Source of the DNA: Pedobacter sp. FW305-3-2-15-E-R2A2
GTDB lineage: Bacteria > Bacteroidota > Bacteroidia > Sphingobacteriales > Sphingobacteriaceae
NCBI RefSeq assembly: GCF_038446955.1
Contig: NZ_CP151803.1
Span: 620,001-684,000 of the forward strand
Direction: 5' to 3'
Length of the DNA stretch: 64,000 bases
A program made the translations under genes and the position numbers. Of the stretch, positions 8,872-18,110 are shown piece after piece. The notes under the pieces are model-generated. The model made no database searches, was not told the origin of the DNA, and worked only from the letters and a program-made list of their open reading frames with translations. The first letter of the stretch is position 1, and every line of letters begins with the position of its first letter.

Positions 8872-9218
8872 ATGATTTGTGTGTTTGATGTTCGTATAGC
8901 AAATCTGTTGCCATAAAATTACAATTTTGCTTTTACTTATACTGTAATTAAAATGATATACGGAATAATATTATGATTCTGTGGAGGTGTTTGATATTTT
9001 GTAATATTTTTTCGGAATACTGGAGTGCTTTGTATCGGAATTATGGTATACTATACCACGGAATATCCAACTGAAATGGAGTAAAAAATACTCGGTCTGT
9101 TGGTTGTTTTGAAAATCCTCCAAAGAATTTCTGCTGCTACTAATGGCGGAAATTTTTGGAGGATTTAATGTGAAGTAAGAGAAATAAAGTCCTTAATTAT
9201 AAAGTTTATATCTTCAAT
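8872..9218. other. Intergenic region with a palindrome and a long hairpin
   Basis: No gene is visible in this AT-rich stretch. It holds an operator-like 15-base palindrome (TGGTATACTATACCA, 9044-9058) between two GGAAT sequences. It also holds a long hairpin at 9113-9166 whose outer 12 bp (AAATCCTCCAAA with TTTGGAGGATTT) are perfect. The hairpin lies 53 bases past the stop of the minus-strand gene at 9219 and probably marks the end of that transcript, although its T run is short. Confidence 0.55.
9113..9166 (-). terminator. Long hairpin downstream of the 418-residue protein gene
   Basis: Arms at 9113-9124 and 9155-9166 pair perfectly, and the inner bases extend the stem with a few mismatches. 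On the minus strand only a TTTT follows, so it may be a weak terminator or a 3'-end stabiliser. Confidence 0.5.
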
Positions 9219-10475
9219 TTAGTCTTTGCTCCTATCTAAGACCACCAGAAAAAACTCTATTTTTTCCAATGGAGCTGTATTCTCAATATTGTTTGACTTA
9301 ATAATCAAGTTTCCTTGAGTAAATTCGTAATCGAAATTATTGTTTTTAAATGAAGCTGGAATATTGACCGTTTCAGTCCTTGAACGGCCGCCTCCGATGG
9401 CTATAGTCTGACCAATAATTTGAATCGACCGAATATAAGCATCTACTACATCAGGGAAAATATTAGGAATTGAGAAAGAATAACTTTTTCCGTCAGGATT
9501 CTTCAACCATTGACTCGGGTCAACAAAAAATTGTTTTGCTTGGGCACCTCCATGACGTTCTGGAGGTATAGGAGCAGGTAAGGGATAGGCGTAGAAAGCA
9601 ATTCCTAGATTTTGGAGACCTTTTACTTCATTTCTTGGAGAATATTTTACAACTCTTCGACTTGACGGAGACATATCATAATGCTTATAGATCGGGACTG
9701 TACCTTTGACTTGATGACCGAAGGCATAGAATGCTTTTTGAAAAATCTCTCGACGTAAATTGTTCACTCTATCAGTATCGAAATAAGCGTATCCCTGATC
9801 CCCAAGTTCACTATAACTATATATAGCTCTTGAATCTTTTACACGTTGGTTGTAAGCATAAAATTCTGAGTTATATCTTTCCTTATCTGAAGGGGATGAT
9901 GTTAAAGAGTATCCCCCTTTTTTAGTTTGCACACTATAAAAAAGAACAGAATCAGCCTTGACTATAGGTTCTAGATCTGGTTTAGGGTTTGGATCAGGGG
10001 TTGAAACTTGTTCAATTAGGTAACTTCTCCCGTCAAAACTCATATTGGGGAAACTCTGTTTATTTCTTATATAGGATAGGATGATAGATCTACTTCTGCT
10101 TACTTTAGAATTGTCAATTCTGCATGTTAACACTGTATCAAGAAAAACATTGTTCTGTTTAAAGTTTGCAATAGCAATGTTGTGAGGAGATTCAAATAAG
10201 ATGATATCTCCTTTGTCGGTTGTGGTAGATAATCTTACAGTTACATCAAAAGGCATCCAGGTTGGAGGGGCCATTGTTTTAAATTCTCTAACAAATCCAA
10301 CTTTATACTTTATGTCAGTATAAGCATCATTGCTTAGTTTTATTTGTCCATTAGTCAGGTATTCTGACAAAATTTCAAACTTATCTATCTTACCATAAAA
10401 TACAGTTTGAGCTTTTGATTGAGTCCAGGCAAGAAGTAGAAACAAAATCAGTGTATGGTATTTTAAGTGTGTCAT
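9219..10475 (-). CDS. Secreted protein of unknown function
   Basis: A 418-residue protein with a signal peptide (about residues 5-22, LKYHTLILFLLLAWTQSKAQ). The middle part, about residues 185-300, contains aromatic repeats such as EFYAYNQRV, KAFYAFGHQVKGTVPIYKHY and IAFYAYPLP. These resemble the FYAF / VPIYRFY repeats of DUF5648-type domains; I regard that as a resemblance only. The C-terminal region is beta-rich. It overlaps the upstream lipoprotein gene by 4 bases, so the two are coupled. Function unknown. Confidence 0.85.
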   Translation of the reverse strand: MTHLKYHTLILFLLLAWTQSKAQTVFYGKIDKFEILSEYLTNGQIKLSNDAYTDIKYKVGFVREFKTMAPPTWMPFDVTVRLSTTTDKGDIILFESPHNIAIANFKQNNVFLDTVLTCRIDNSKVSRSRSIILSYIRNKQSFPNMSFDGRSYLIEQVSTPDPNPKPDLEPIVKADSVLFYSVQTKKGGYSLTSSPSDKERYNSEFYAYNQRVKDSRAIYSYSELGDQGYAYFDTDRVNNLRREIFQKAFYAFGHQVKGTVPIYKHYDMSPSSRRVVKYSPRNEVKGLQNLGIAFYAYPLPAPIPPERHGGAQAKQFFVDPSQWLKNPDGKSYSFSIPNIFPDVVDAYIRSIQIIGQTIAIGGGRSRTETVNIPASFKNNNFDYEFTQGNLIIKSNNIENTAPLEKIEFFLVVLDRSKD

Positions 10476-10756
10476 TTCTTACTTATATTTTTTGAACGTA
10501 AATAAGATTCTGTTAATCCTTTTCGATCAATCTGATCGTAGTCCCCAATTGAAAATTGTTCAGTTTTTTCATTGTATTGGATGTCACTAGGTTTAATGTT
10601 GACCATATCAGCAAAATAAGCTTTCAGGATGTCAATTGAAATTTGTGTAGTTTTTTCTATCTCTACTGGAACTAATTTTTCAGTTTTTTTGCAACCAAAG
10701 GTCAATGAACTGCATAAAAAAATGAAAAGAAATGTGTTTTTAAGTGTTTTATTCAT
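10472..10756 (-). CDS. Small lipoprotein of unknown function
   Basis: A 94-residue lipoprotein: signal FLFIFLCSSLTFGC followed by KKTEK. The ATG at 10756 is chosen because it puts the signal peptide at the true N-terminus; an upstream in-frame ATG at 10792 would add 12 residues ahead of it. The mature part is mostly helical and charged, without known motifs. Its last four bases overlap the start of the downstream secreted-protein gene, so the two probably form a small operon. Confidence 0.8.
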   Translation of the reverse strand: MNKTLKNTFLFIFLCSSLTFGCKKTEKLVPVEIEKTTQISIDILKAYFADMVNIKPSDIQYNEKTEQFSIGDYDQIDRKGLTESYLRSKNISKK

Positions 10757-11228
10757 AAGCTTAATTGTAATTGTGTGTTTGTAAAAATACATTTAATTGT
10801 TGTTTAATGTATTTTTTTTGTTTTTTTATTAATTTTGCTTAATCCATTCGTGACTTCTGAACCGTTATCAATGGCTACTGAACAATTAATAAGGTTCACA
10901 TTGTTCGTTATTAGGTTGATTTTATGCCTCAGAAGAGAAAAATAAAAAGAAATTTGAGAATAGAGTGTATAAGTCTTTGAATGGTGTGAATCGTAATTTC
11001 TATTATTTCGGAATGTTTTATGGAATCTTTTGGGGAGTCTAAATACTATTAGGCGGGTGTCTTTTTCAACCAGTATTTTTTAATCGAATATATTCTTAAA
11101 TTCTTTCTCTTGATACACCAATATCTTTATCGTATCGTTGACGGTCTTTTGATAAGATATTCCGCTTTTTTACTTAACTGGCATATTCCTACGATAAAAA
11201 AAAGATGCGTTTTTTAAGTTTTTGAAAA
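10757..11228. other. AT-rich intergenic region
   Basis: No gene, RNA or repeat can be supported here. The part near 10760-10850 must carry the promoter of the lipoprotein operon, but I see no clear TAnnTTTG element. The rest lies behind the 3' end of the minus-strand gene at 11229 and has long A and T runs. Confidence 0.4.
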
Positions 11229-11720
11229 TTATCTTTTTGTCGTATGAAAGGGTAATCCGGATGCTAAATTCGTAATAGCGTCAGCCATGCGCTGAATCCT
11301 CGTTTGAACAACCGGCGATTCCATCAGCCACTGAAAACACTCTTGCTGTTTCGCCTTGCTCAATTTCTGAAACGAAGCCCAGGCTGCTGGCTCATCCTTC
11401 AAACATTCAATAAAATCTTCAGGAATGATTTCGGAAACCGGTTCGCTATCGTCGTATAATACAATCCGAACATAATCACCTGCCTGTTTTCCGATCTGCT
11501 TACGTATTTCTGCCCTTACAGTAATAAACAACATTTCTTTCATTGGCATCAACGCAGTGTCTTTTACTTCGTAGCTGTCAATAAAACCCCTTACTTTTCT
11601 TGTTCCGAAAGGTCTGTGTTTATCTTTTGAGATACCTGGAAGACGCGCAAAAGTCCAGCCTCCCTTACCTGGAAATTTCTCCAAGAGTATCTCCTCATTG
11701 ATCAGTTGCTGTTGTTCCAT
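11229..11720 (-). CDS. YdeI/OmpD-associated family protein (DUF1905-like)
   Basis: A 163-residue cytoplasmic protein. The N-terminal part (EILLEKFPGKGGWTFARLPG, then GTRKVRGFIDSYEV and the IRKQIGKQAGDYVRIVL segment) matches the DUF1905 pattern. The C-terminal part (EDFIECLKDEPAAWASFQKL, then the QWLMESPVVQTRIQRM stretch) matches the OmdA/YdeI group. Members are linked to envelope stress or bacteriocin tolerance in enterobacteria, but the molecular action is not known. It stands alone between intergenic regions. Confidence 0.85.
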   Translation of the reverse strand: MEQQQLINEEILLEKFPGKGGWTFARLPGISKDKHRPFGTRKVRGFIDSYEVKDTALMPMKEMLFITVRAEIRKQIGKQAGDYVRIVLYDDSEPVSEIIPEDFIECLKDEPAAWASFQKLSKAKQQECFQWLMESPVVQTRIQRMADAITNLASGLPFHTTKR

Positions 11721-12051
11721 GTAATTTTTTAATGCTTTTGATAGTTAAAGCGCTAATGAAGGATAAAATTAGAAAAAACTTTCTGTCGGGATATCAAATA
11801 CTTTATGAATTTAGTTTTATTGAAGTATCAGCGTAGTAATCATCTATTTCTCAATTGAATAAGCAGGTTCCTGATTGCGAATGTTAGGGAGTTTTTTTGA
11901 CCTATAATAGAGGTCTTAAATCAATTTAATGAATTTTATTTCTTAAATATCGTTTTTAAGGATGTAAAATGTACTTTTGATCAAAATTATTAAATAATAT
12001 AATCTAAAATTTAATTGAATATTCTATCACATCTTTTTAAGAAAAATTACT
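11721..12051. other. Divergent intergenic region
   Basis: This 331-bp AT-rich stretch separates two divergent genes, so it should carry both promoters. I see no gene, no RNA and no motif clear enough to name. Confidence 0.4.
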
Positions 12052-13272
12052 ATGAAAAACAATTTTTACCTATTCCTTATTGTATTTGCAATAGCGGCCT
12101 CCTCTTGTAAAAAGCAAGATTCCTCAGTCAAAGATGAAATTAAACGAGATGTTGAGCTGGAAGGTGATCACTTAGCATTCAAGGACTATTCAACCTTTGT
12201 CGATTATTTCAAAGTTGTTAGCAGTATGAATAAAAGTCAGCGGGAACAGTGGGAAAAGTCTCTGAATTTTACATCTATGCAAACTGCATATGAGCACTTT
12301 AATGAAGAACTTAACGAGCTTGAAAAGGGATCGAAAGAAAATTATTTCAAAGGATTCTCGAGCCTTAAGCTAAAATATAACGAGAGTCTTCTATTTACGG
12401 AGAACAGTTATAGAATAAACAATTCCGGTATTAGTGAAGCTATACTAACAAATAAAAATGGTTTCGTTAAAGTTGGTAAGGATTATTTACATTTCAAAGA
12501 AAGTGGAGTGACCACCTATAAGGGAACTTCATTTGAAAAAGCTGAACAGTTAAGCAAATCAAATTTGGTTTCCACAGAAAATCTTAGCCTTACTGCTCCA
12601 ACAAGAAATAGTTTTACTCCAGTAATGGGACAATGGAATATCATTAATAAAGAGAGAGGACGCGTCCTTTTTAGGAATAAGGCTTACAATTTACATACAG
12701 ATGCATTAGGTTATGAAAGTTTTGCTGCATTGGAGGGGCAAGCAGAACATTTAAATATTTTTGGTACCTGGAGAGGTGTTAGAATGGCACTTAGCTTGTC
12801 TAGATCAACTACACCTGGTCGGTATGGTTTATCTCCGCTTTTACGAATTGAATATAATAATCTAGCAAATACTTTTGATGGTTTTACAGACTCTGCAAAT
12901 CCTCCTCGAGGAACTCGCGGAGATGATCCTGTACCCAGTGTTCTGAAAACAAATTTGGTTGAATTAAACCCGAATTTCTTTCAAGGTCTTGATAATGTTG
13001 AGCGTTTTGATAGGGTCATGTGTGTTACGAAAGGTATTGCTGGAAATCCTAGTGCGGCGCTTTCCATTGCTGGAGCTTCTGGGAGCCAGCTATTGAACTT
13101 TGCTGTAGATTCAGGACACTCAGAATCAGTAGACGTCTATTGGAGAGGAGTATCTATGGAAAATGTAAACATTTCGGCATATATATTACCTGGTAGCGGG
13201 CTTGCATCACATCCTCAGGTAATTTTTGATCTATTTAGTTTGTACGGAAGGTCTTATGTGCAATATCAATAA
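12052..13272 (+). CDS. Lipoprotein of unknown function
   Basis: A 406-residue lipoprotein (signal YLFLIVFAIAASSC followed by KKQDSS). The first 130 residues are helical and charged, around a segment FVDYFKVVSSMNKSQREQWE. The rest is beta-rich with many Asn, Ser and Gly residues. I do not recognise the family; the two-part layout is seen in several Bacteroidota domains of unknown function. It stands alone and is followed by a copy of the ilv-operon terminator in the wrong orientation to serve it. Confidence 0.85.
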   Translation: MKNNFYLFLIVFAIAASSCKKQDSSVKDEIKRDVELEGDHLAFKDYSTFVDYFKVVSSMNKSQREQWEKSLNFTSMQTAYEHFNEELNELEKGSKENYFKGFSSLKLKYNESLLFTENSYRINNSGISEAILTNKNGFVKVGKDYLHFKESGVTTYKGTSFEKAEQLSKSNLVSTENLSLTAPTRNSFTPVMGQWNIINKERGRVLFRNKAYNLHTDALGYESFAALEGQAEHLNIFGTWRGVRMALSLSRSTTPGRYGLSPLLRIEYNNLANTFDGFTDSANPPRGTRGDDPVPSVLKTNLVELNPNFFQGLDNVERFDRVMCVTKGIAGNPSAALSIAGASGSQLLNFAVDSGHSESVDVYWRGVSMENVNISAYILPGSGLASHPQVIFDLFSLYGRSYVQYQ

Positions 13273-13282
13273 ATAGCACCTT

Positions 13283-13341
13283 AAAAAGCCCGGTTCAATT
13301 CTGTTGAGCCGGGCTGCGTGATGATATCTATTGTTGTTATA
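13283..13341 (-). repeat. Second copy of the ilv-leu operon terminator
   Basis: These 59 bases match 14191-14249 at 54 positions. The copy includes the 11-bp stem (GCCCGGTTCAA at 13288-13298 with TTGAGCCGGGC at 13304-13314) and the sequence around the ilvA stop codon. The T run lies on the minus strand, yet no minus-strand gene ends here. It therefore looks like a leftover of a duplication rather than the terminator of the lipoprotein gene. Confidence 0.8.
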
Positions 13342-13509
13342 GTTTTACCTTGTTGAAGCACAATTAAGGATAAATATTGCCTATTTTTAATGAATGTAAT
13401 TGGCTACTTCCTGATTTTACTTCTAAATGCAAATAGATTGTAACTATTGTTTCTTTTGTACGTCTTATCGTTAATTAATAAAAATATTAACGATTAAACT
13501 TTTAAAAGC

Positions 13510-14172
13510 GTGAAAAAATTATTACTATCATTAACGGTCCTAACAGGTTTGGGTCTAACTGCTTCGGCACAAACAAGCCCTATTAAATTTGGGGTTAAAG
13601 CCGGTGCAACATTCTCAAATATGTCGTTCTCTGGTTCCGGAGTTAACGAAACGGGCAAATTAAATACTTCATTCTATGTTGGCGGTGTTGTAGATATACC
13701 GGTAAGTGAAATGTTCTCTGTGCAGCCTGGTCTTTCGTACATTGGAAAAGGCACGAAAGATTCGGGAGATTTTTCTGAGTTCGGCGAGGGTGGTTCAGGT
13801 AAAGCAGAAGCAACCCTAAACCCATTTTATCTGGAAATCCCGGTAAATATTGTCGCTAATTTTGAAGCAGGAAGTGGTAAGTTCTTTGTTGGAGCTGGTC
13901 CTTACTATGCAATTGGTATAGCCGGAAAGGTTAAAGTTAAAGCAACAGAGGGCTCTAGTTCAGTTGAAGTGAAGGAAGATATTGAATATGGAGATGACAA
14001 AGCATTCAAACGTGGTGACTTCGGTATTAATCTGCTAACAGGTTATCAGTTAACTAATGGCTTTAATATCCACGCAGGATATGGCCTTGGTTTAAGCAAT
14101 ATTATAAATGCTGGTGGTGAAGGGAAAGCTAAAAACAGAGTACTTTCTGTTGGCTTAGGTTATTCTTTCTAA
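13510..14172 (+). CDS. Outer membrane beta-barrel protein, PorT-like
   Basis: A 220-residue protein with signal peptide LLLSLTVLTGLGLTASA and strand patterns KFGVKAGATFSNMSF, FSVQPGLSYIGKG and FNIHAGYGLGLSNI. It ends VLSVGLGYSF, with the terminal Phe typical of outer membrane barrels. The start is GTG at 13510. It is enclosed by two near-identical copies of the ilv-leu terminator, which suggests it arrived or was copied as a unit. No specific function can be given. Confidence 0.87.
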   Translation: MKKLLLSLTVLTGLGLTASAQTSPIKFGVKAGATFSNMSFSGSGVNETGKLNTSFYVGGVVDIPVSEMFSVQPGLSYIGKGTKDSGDFSEFGEGGSGKAEATLNPFYLEIPVNIVANFEAGSGKFFVGAGPYYAIGIAGKVKVKATEGSSSVEVKEDIEYGDDKAFKRGDFGINLLTGYQLTNGFNIHAGYGLGLSNIINAGGEGKAKNRVLSVGLGYSF

Positions 14173-14190
14173 TCAAAATAATAGATCACA

Positions 14191-14249
14191 AAAAAGCCCG
14201 GTTCAATTCTATTGAGCCGGGCCGGGTGATCCTATCTATTGTTGTTATA
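14191..14249 (-). terminator. Terminator of the ilv-leu operon
   Basis: On the minus strand, immediately past the ilvA stop, an 11-bp stem (arms 14196-14206 and 14212-14222, five-base loop) is followed by six Ts. It is the natural end of the 14-kb operon, and it is the master copy of the repeat at 13283-13341. Confidence 0.85.
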
Positions 14250-15495
14250 CCAGATATTCGAAAAGTGTCTGATCGTTATTCAATTCAATAATCTCAAATT
14301 TAAACTCCTTCATTCTTTGCAATAGCGCATCGTAATCTGTTGGTTTTGCCAATTCGATGCCTACCAATGCAGGACCATTTTCCCGATTGGTTTTTTTGAT
14401 AAACTCAAAACGGGTGATGTCGTCATGAGGACCCAACACATTATTTACAAATAGCTTCAATGCTCCTGGTCTCTGTGGAAAGCGAACGATGAAATAATGC
14501 TTTAATCCTTCAAAGAGTAATGATTTCTCTTTGATCTCCTGCATTCTTTCAATGTCATTGTTACCGCCACTTACGATACATACCACTGTTTTACCTATGA
14601 TCTGAGTTTTGATCTGATCTAAGGAAGCTACAGCAAGTGCACCTGCGGGTTCTACCACAATGGCATCCTCATTATATAACTTCAAGATCGTCGTACAGAT
14701 TTTTCCCTCCGGGATCAGCAACATTTGATTCAACAGTTCCTTGCAATACTCAAAAGTGAGATTTCCTACTCGTTTTACTGCCGCACCATCTACAAAACGA
14801 TCAATGTCGCCCAGTAGAACGGGAGCACCAGTATTTAACGCATGTTTCATAGAAGGCGCACCTTCAGGTTCCACACCGATCAGTTGAATTCCAGGTTTCA
14901 GGTTTCTCAGATAGCTGCCTACACCCGAAGCAAGTCCGCCACCACCGATAGGCATGATCACGATGTCGAGTTCAGGAAGGTCTTCAAAGATTTCCACACC
15001 CACCGTTCCCTGACCTTCAATCACCTTTGTATTATCGAAAGGAGGGATAAAAGTCATACCATTGGCTGCGGTATATTCTAATGCTTCTTTTAAGCAATCG
15101 TCAAAAGTATCACCTACAAGGATGATTTCTATATGGTCACCACCAAACATTTCTGTTTGTTTCACCTTTTGCCTCGGGGTAATTTCCGGCATAAAAATAA
15201 CCCCTTTGATGTTCAGTTTTTTACAGGAATGTGCTACACCCTGCGCATGATTTCCTGCACTTGCACAGACCACACCCTGTGCCATTTGTTCCGGCTCCAG
15301 TGTGCTGATCATGTTGTAAGCACCTCTTAGTTTATAGGAGCGTACCAATTGCAAATCTTCTCTTTTCAGGTAAATATTCGCCTGGTATGTTTTAGAAAGT
15401 CCTGCATTATATTCCAAAGGGGTACGTTTTACCGTACCTTTCAATCGTTCTGCTGCCGCCAGAAAATCCAGTACAACTTCTTTTTCTACACTCAT
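14245..15495 (-). CDS. ilvA: Threonine ammonia-lyase (threonine deaminase)
   Basis: A PLP enzyme turning threonine into 2-oxobutanoate, the first step to isoleucine. The PLP lysine lies in SYKLRGAYN (about residue 52), the phosphate loop in PIGGGGLASG, and SGGNNDIERM follows. A single ACT-like regulatory domain (HYFIVRFPQRPGALKLFVNN, about residues 340-416) makes it shorter than the two-domain E. coli enzyme. It lies one base after leuA and ends the branched-chain operon. Confidence 0.97.
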   Translation of the reverse strand: MSVEKEVVLDFLAAAERLKGTVKRTPLEYNAGLSKTYQANIYLKREDLQLVRSYKLRGAYNMISTLEPEQMAQGVVCASAGNHAQGVAHSCKKLNIKGVIFMPEITPRQKVKQTEMFGGDHIEIILVGDTFDDCLKEALEYTAANGMTFIPPFDNTKVIEGQGTVGVEIFEDLPELDIVIMPIGGGGLASGVGSYLRNLKPGIQLIGVEPEGAPSMKHALNTGAPVLLGDIDRFVDGAAVKRVGNLTFEYCKELLNQMLLIPEGKICTTILKLYNEDAIVVEPAGALAVASLDQIKTQIIGKTVVCIVSGGNNDIERMQEIKEKSLLFEGLKHYFIVRFPQRPGALKLFVNNVLGPHDDITRFEFIKKTNRENGPALVGIELAKPTDYDALLQRMKEFKFEIIELNNDQTLFEYLV

Positions 15496-15496
15496 C

Positions 15497-17005
15497 TTAT
15501 ATAAATTTATTCATTGCATCCAGATAGGCATTGGCCGAAGCCTTTACGATATCTGTACTAAAACCATAGCCTACATAAGATTTTCCTTCATAGGAAACCT
15601 TCATGTTTACTTTACTCACATCATCACTTCCGCCATGCATGGCCTGGATGGTAAATTCCTTCAGTGTGATGTCCTTTCCGACAATCGTCTGAATCGCTTT
15701 GATCGTCGCATTTACAGGTCCGTTTCCGGTGGCCATTGCTTCTTTCTCCACACCATCATATTCCAGTCTGATGCTGGCCGTAGGGCTCAACGGATCACCA
15801 CAAAGCACTTGTAACAAGTTCAGTTTGTATCCGTTTTTTACTGCGCCTTCTTCCGTATCACTCATTAGATAAAGAATATCATCATCACCGATCGTTTTCT
15901 TCTCATCTGCCATGATCAGGAAGCGTTCATAGACCTGATCCAGGTTCAACCTGTCAATCTCATAACCCAAGCGCTCTAAGTGATGCTTTAAGGCATGACG
16001 ACCGCTACGTGCAGTTAAAATGATGTCTGCTGAATTTAAGCCTACATCTTCCGGATTGATGATCTCATAGTTTTCTCTATGTTTCAAAAATCCATCCTGA
16101 TGAATACCAGAGCTGTGTGCAAATGCATTCTGACCGATAATCGCTTTGTTCGGTTGTACCGGCATGTGCATCATGCGGCTCACCATCGAGCTGATCTCTG
16201 TGAAATGCTTGCTGTTGATGTTTGTTTTTAAGTTCAGTGCATGGTGTGTTTTTAAAACCATGGTTACTTCTTCCAGCGCTGTGTTCCCTGCACGCTCTCC
16301 AATTCCGTTGATGGTACATTCCACCTGACGGGCACCGTTGATCAATCCTGCAAGGCTATTAGCCGTCGCCAGGCCTAAATCATTGTGACAGTGTACAGAG
16401 ATAATTGCCTGGTCTATATTTTTAACGTTTTCTTTTAAATAAAGGATCTTCGAACCATACTGATCCGGAAGGCAATAACCATTCGTATCAGGAATGTTTA
16501 CTACTGTAGCTCCGGCAGCAATTACTGCTTCGATCATTTGCGCTAAGAATACATTGTCTGCGCGACCTGCATCTTCTGCAAAAAACTCAATATCCTCTAC
16601 AAACTTTTTCGCATATTTTACCGCTTCAACTGCTCTTTGAAGGATGTCTTCTCTGGTGCTGTTGAATTTATATTTGATGTGCATGTCTGAAGAACCAATT
16701 CCAGTATGGATTCTCGGTCTTTTCGCATATTGTAAAGCCGCAACAGCAGAATCGATATCTTTTCTGTTGGCGCGGGTTAAGGCACAGATAATCGGTTCGC
16801 GTACTGCTTTAGACAGTTCTACTACACTTTGAAAATCACCAGGGCTGGAAATAGGGAAGCCAGCTTCAATTACATCCACTCCAAGTGCTTCCAGTGCTTT
16901 TGCAATTTCAATTTTTTCAGGAGTTGCCAACTGGCAACCCGGTACTTGCTCACCATCACGTAAGGTGGTGTCAAACACATAGACTCTATTAGGATCGTGT
17001 AACAT
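15497..17005 (-). CDS. leuA: 2-isopropylmalate synthase
   Basis: Condenses acetyl-CoA with 2-oxoisovalerate, the committed step of leucine synthesis. The TIM barrel begins with [16 protein letters not shown] and holds the metal-binding [15 protein letters not shown] with the downstream [16 protein letters not shown]. The C-terminal LeuA dimer domain (about residues 365-502) should give leucine feedback. At 502 residues it is a standard long form. A citramalate synthase is the main alternative, but ilvA in the same operon and neighbouring leuBCD favour leuA. Confidence 0.96.
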   Translation of the reverse strand: MLHDPNRVYVFDTTLRDGEQVPGCQLATPEKIEIAKALEALGVDVIEAGFPISSPGDFQSVVELSKAVREPIICALTRANRKDIDSAVAALQYAKRPRIHTGIGSSDMHIKYKFNSTREDILQRAVEAVKYAKKFVEDIEFFAEDAGRADNVFLAQMIEAVIAAGATVVNIPDTNGYCLPDQYGSKILYLKENVKNIDQAIISVHCHNDLGLATANSLAGLINGARQVECTINGIGERAGNTALEEVTMVLKTHHALNLKTNINSKHFTEISSMVSRMMHMPVQPNKAIIGQNAFAHSSGIHQDGFLKHRENYEIINPEDVGLNSADIILTARSGRHALKHHLERLGYEIDRLNLDQVYERFLIMADEKKTIGDDDILYLMSDTEEGAVKNGYKLNLLQVLCGDPLSPTASIRLEYDGVEKEAMATGNGPVNATIKAIQTIVGKDITLKEFTIQAMHGGSDDVSKVNMKVSYEGKSYVGYGFSTDIVKASANAYLDAMNKFI

Positions 17006-17017
17006 AATTCTTGGAGT

Positions 17018-18106
17018 TTAGGGATTAGTTTTCTGTGTAATATATTTCAAGACCAATTGTCCCATTTCTTTGGTTCCAAGAACTTTGTAAGGGTTGGTCG
17101 TATCGTCTGCAATGTCATTTGTTCTGAAACCTTCTTTCAGTACCTGATCTACCGCATCAATGATCACTTTTGCTTCATCTTTTAGTCCGAAGCCGATTTC
17201 CAGCATCAGGGATACCGACAGGATCGAAGCAAGCGGGTTGGCCAGGTTCTTTCCGGTGATGTCATGCGCAGAACCATGGATCGGTTCAAAAAATCCAGTG
17301 CTTTCGCCTACAGAAGCAGAAGCGAGCATACCCATGGAACCTGCAATCTGCGAAGCTTCATCCGTAAGGATATCACCAAAAAGGTTGGCGGTTAGTACGA
17401 CGTCAAACTGTTTAGGATCTTTGATCAGCTGCATTGCTGCATTGTCAATGAACATATGGTCGGTTTGTACTTCCGGATATTCCTTTGCGATCTGTTGTAC
17501 GGTTTCTCTCCATAATCTGGAGCTTTCCAATACGTTTGCTTTATCTACAGAACACAATCTTTTTCTACGTTGCATTGCGGCTTCAAATGCTTTACGGGCA
17601 ATTCTTTCTACCTCATAACGATGGTAGATCATCAAATCAGAAGCGGTATTGTTGTCATCAGAGCGGGTTTTCTCTCCGAAATAAACATCACCTGTCAGCT
17701 CCCTGAAAAACAGGATGTCTGTGCCTTTTAATATACTGGGTTTAATGCTGGAAGCATTCAATAATTCGTCAAACAATAAAATAGGGCGCAGGTTGGCATA
17801 TAAACCTAATTCCTTGCGGATTTTAAGCAATCCCTGCTCAGGGCGTACTTTTAAAGAGGGGTCGTTGTCATACTTCGCATGACCTACCGCCCCAAAAAGA
17901 ATGGCATCACTTTTTTTAGCTTTTTCCAGCGTTTCATCGGGTAGTGGATTGCCTGTTGCTTCAATTGCTGCATGGCCCATCAGTGCCTCGTCATAACTGA
18001 AATCATGTCCGAAACCTTTGGCAATTTGTTCCAATACTGCTTTACCCCAAGTGGTCACTTCAGGTCCGATTCCGTCGCCGGGAATAACTAATATATTTTT
18101 CTTCAT
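17018..18106 (-). CDS. leuB: 3-isopropylmalate dehydrogenase
   Basis: NAD-dependent oxidative decarboxylase that makes 2-oxoisocaproate. Motifs: PGDGIGPEV at the N-terminus, LRPILLFDELL, FRELTGDVYFGEK, and the metal and cofactor segment NLFGDILTDEASQIAGSMGM followed by EPIHGSAHDITGKNLANP. The 362-residue length is normal. It is separated from the upstream ABC gene by only 4 bases. Confidence 0.98.
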   Translation of the reverse strand: MKKNILVIPGDGIGPEVTTWGKAVLEQIAKGFGHDFSYDEALMGHAAIEATGNPLPDETLEKAKKSDAILFGAVGHAKYDNDPSLKVRPEQGLLKIRKELGLYANLRPILLFDELLNASSIKPSILKGTDILFFRELTGDVYFGEKTRSDDNNTASDLMIYHRYEVERIARKAFEAAMQRRKRLCSVDKANVLESSRLWRETVQQIAKEYPEVQTDHMFIDNAAMQLIKDPKQFDVVLTANLFGDILTDEASQIAGSMGMLASASVGESTGFFEPIHGSAHDITGKNLANPLASILSVSLMLEIGFGLKDEAKVIIDAVDQVLKEGFRTNDIADDTTNPYKVLGTKEMGQLVLKYITQKTNP

Positions 18107-18110
18107 CGTT

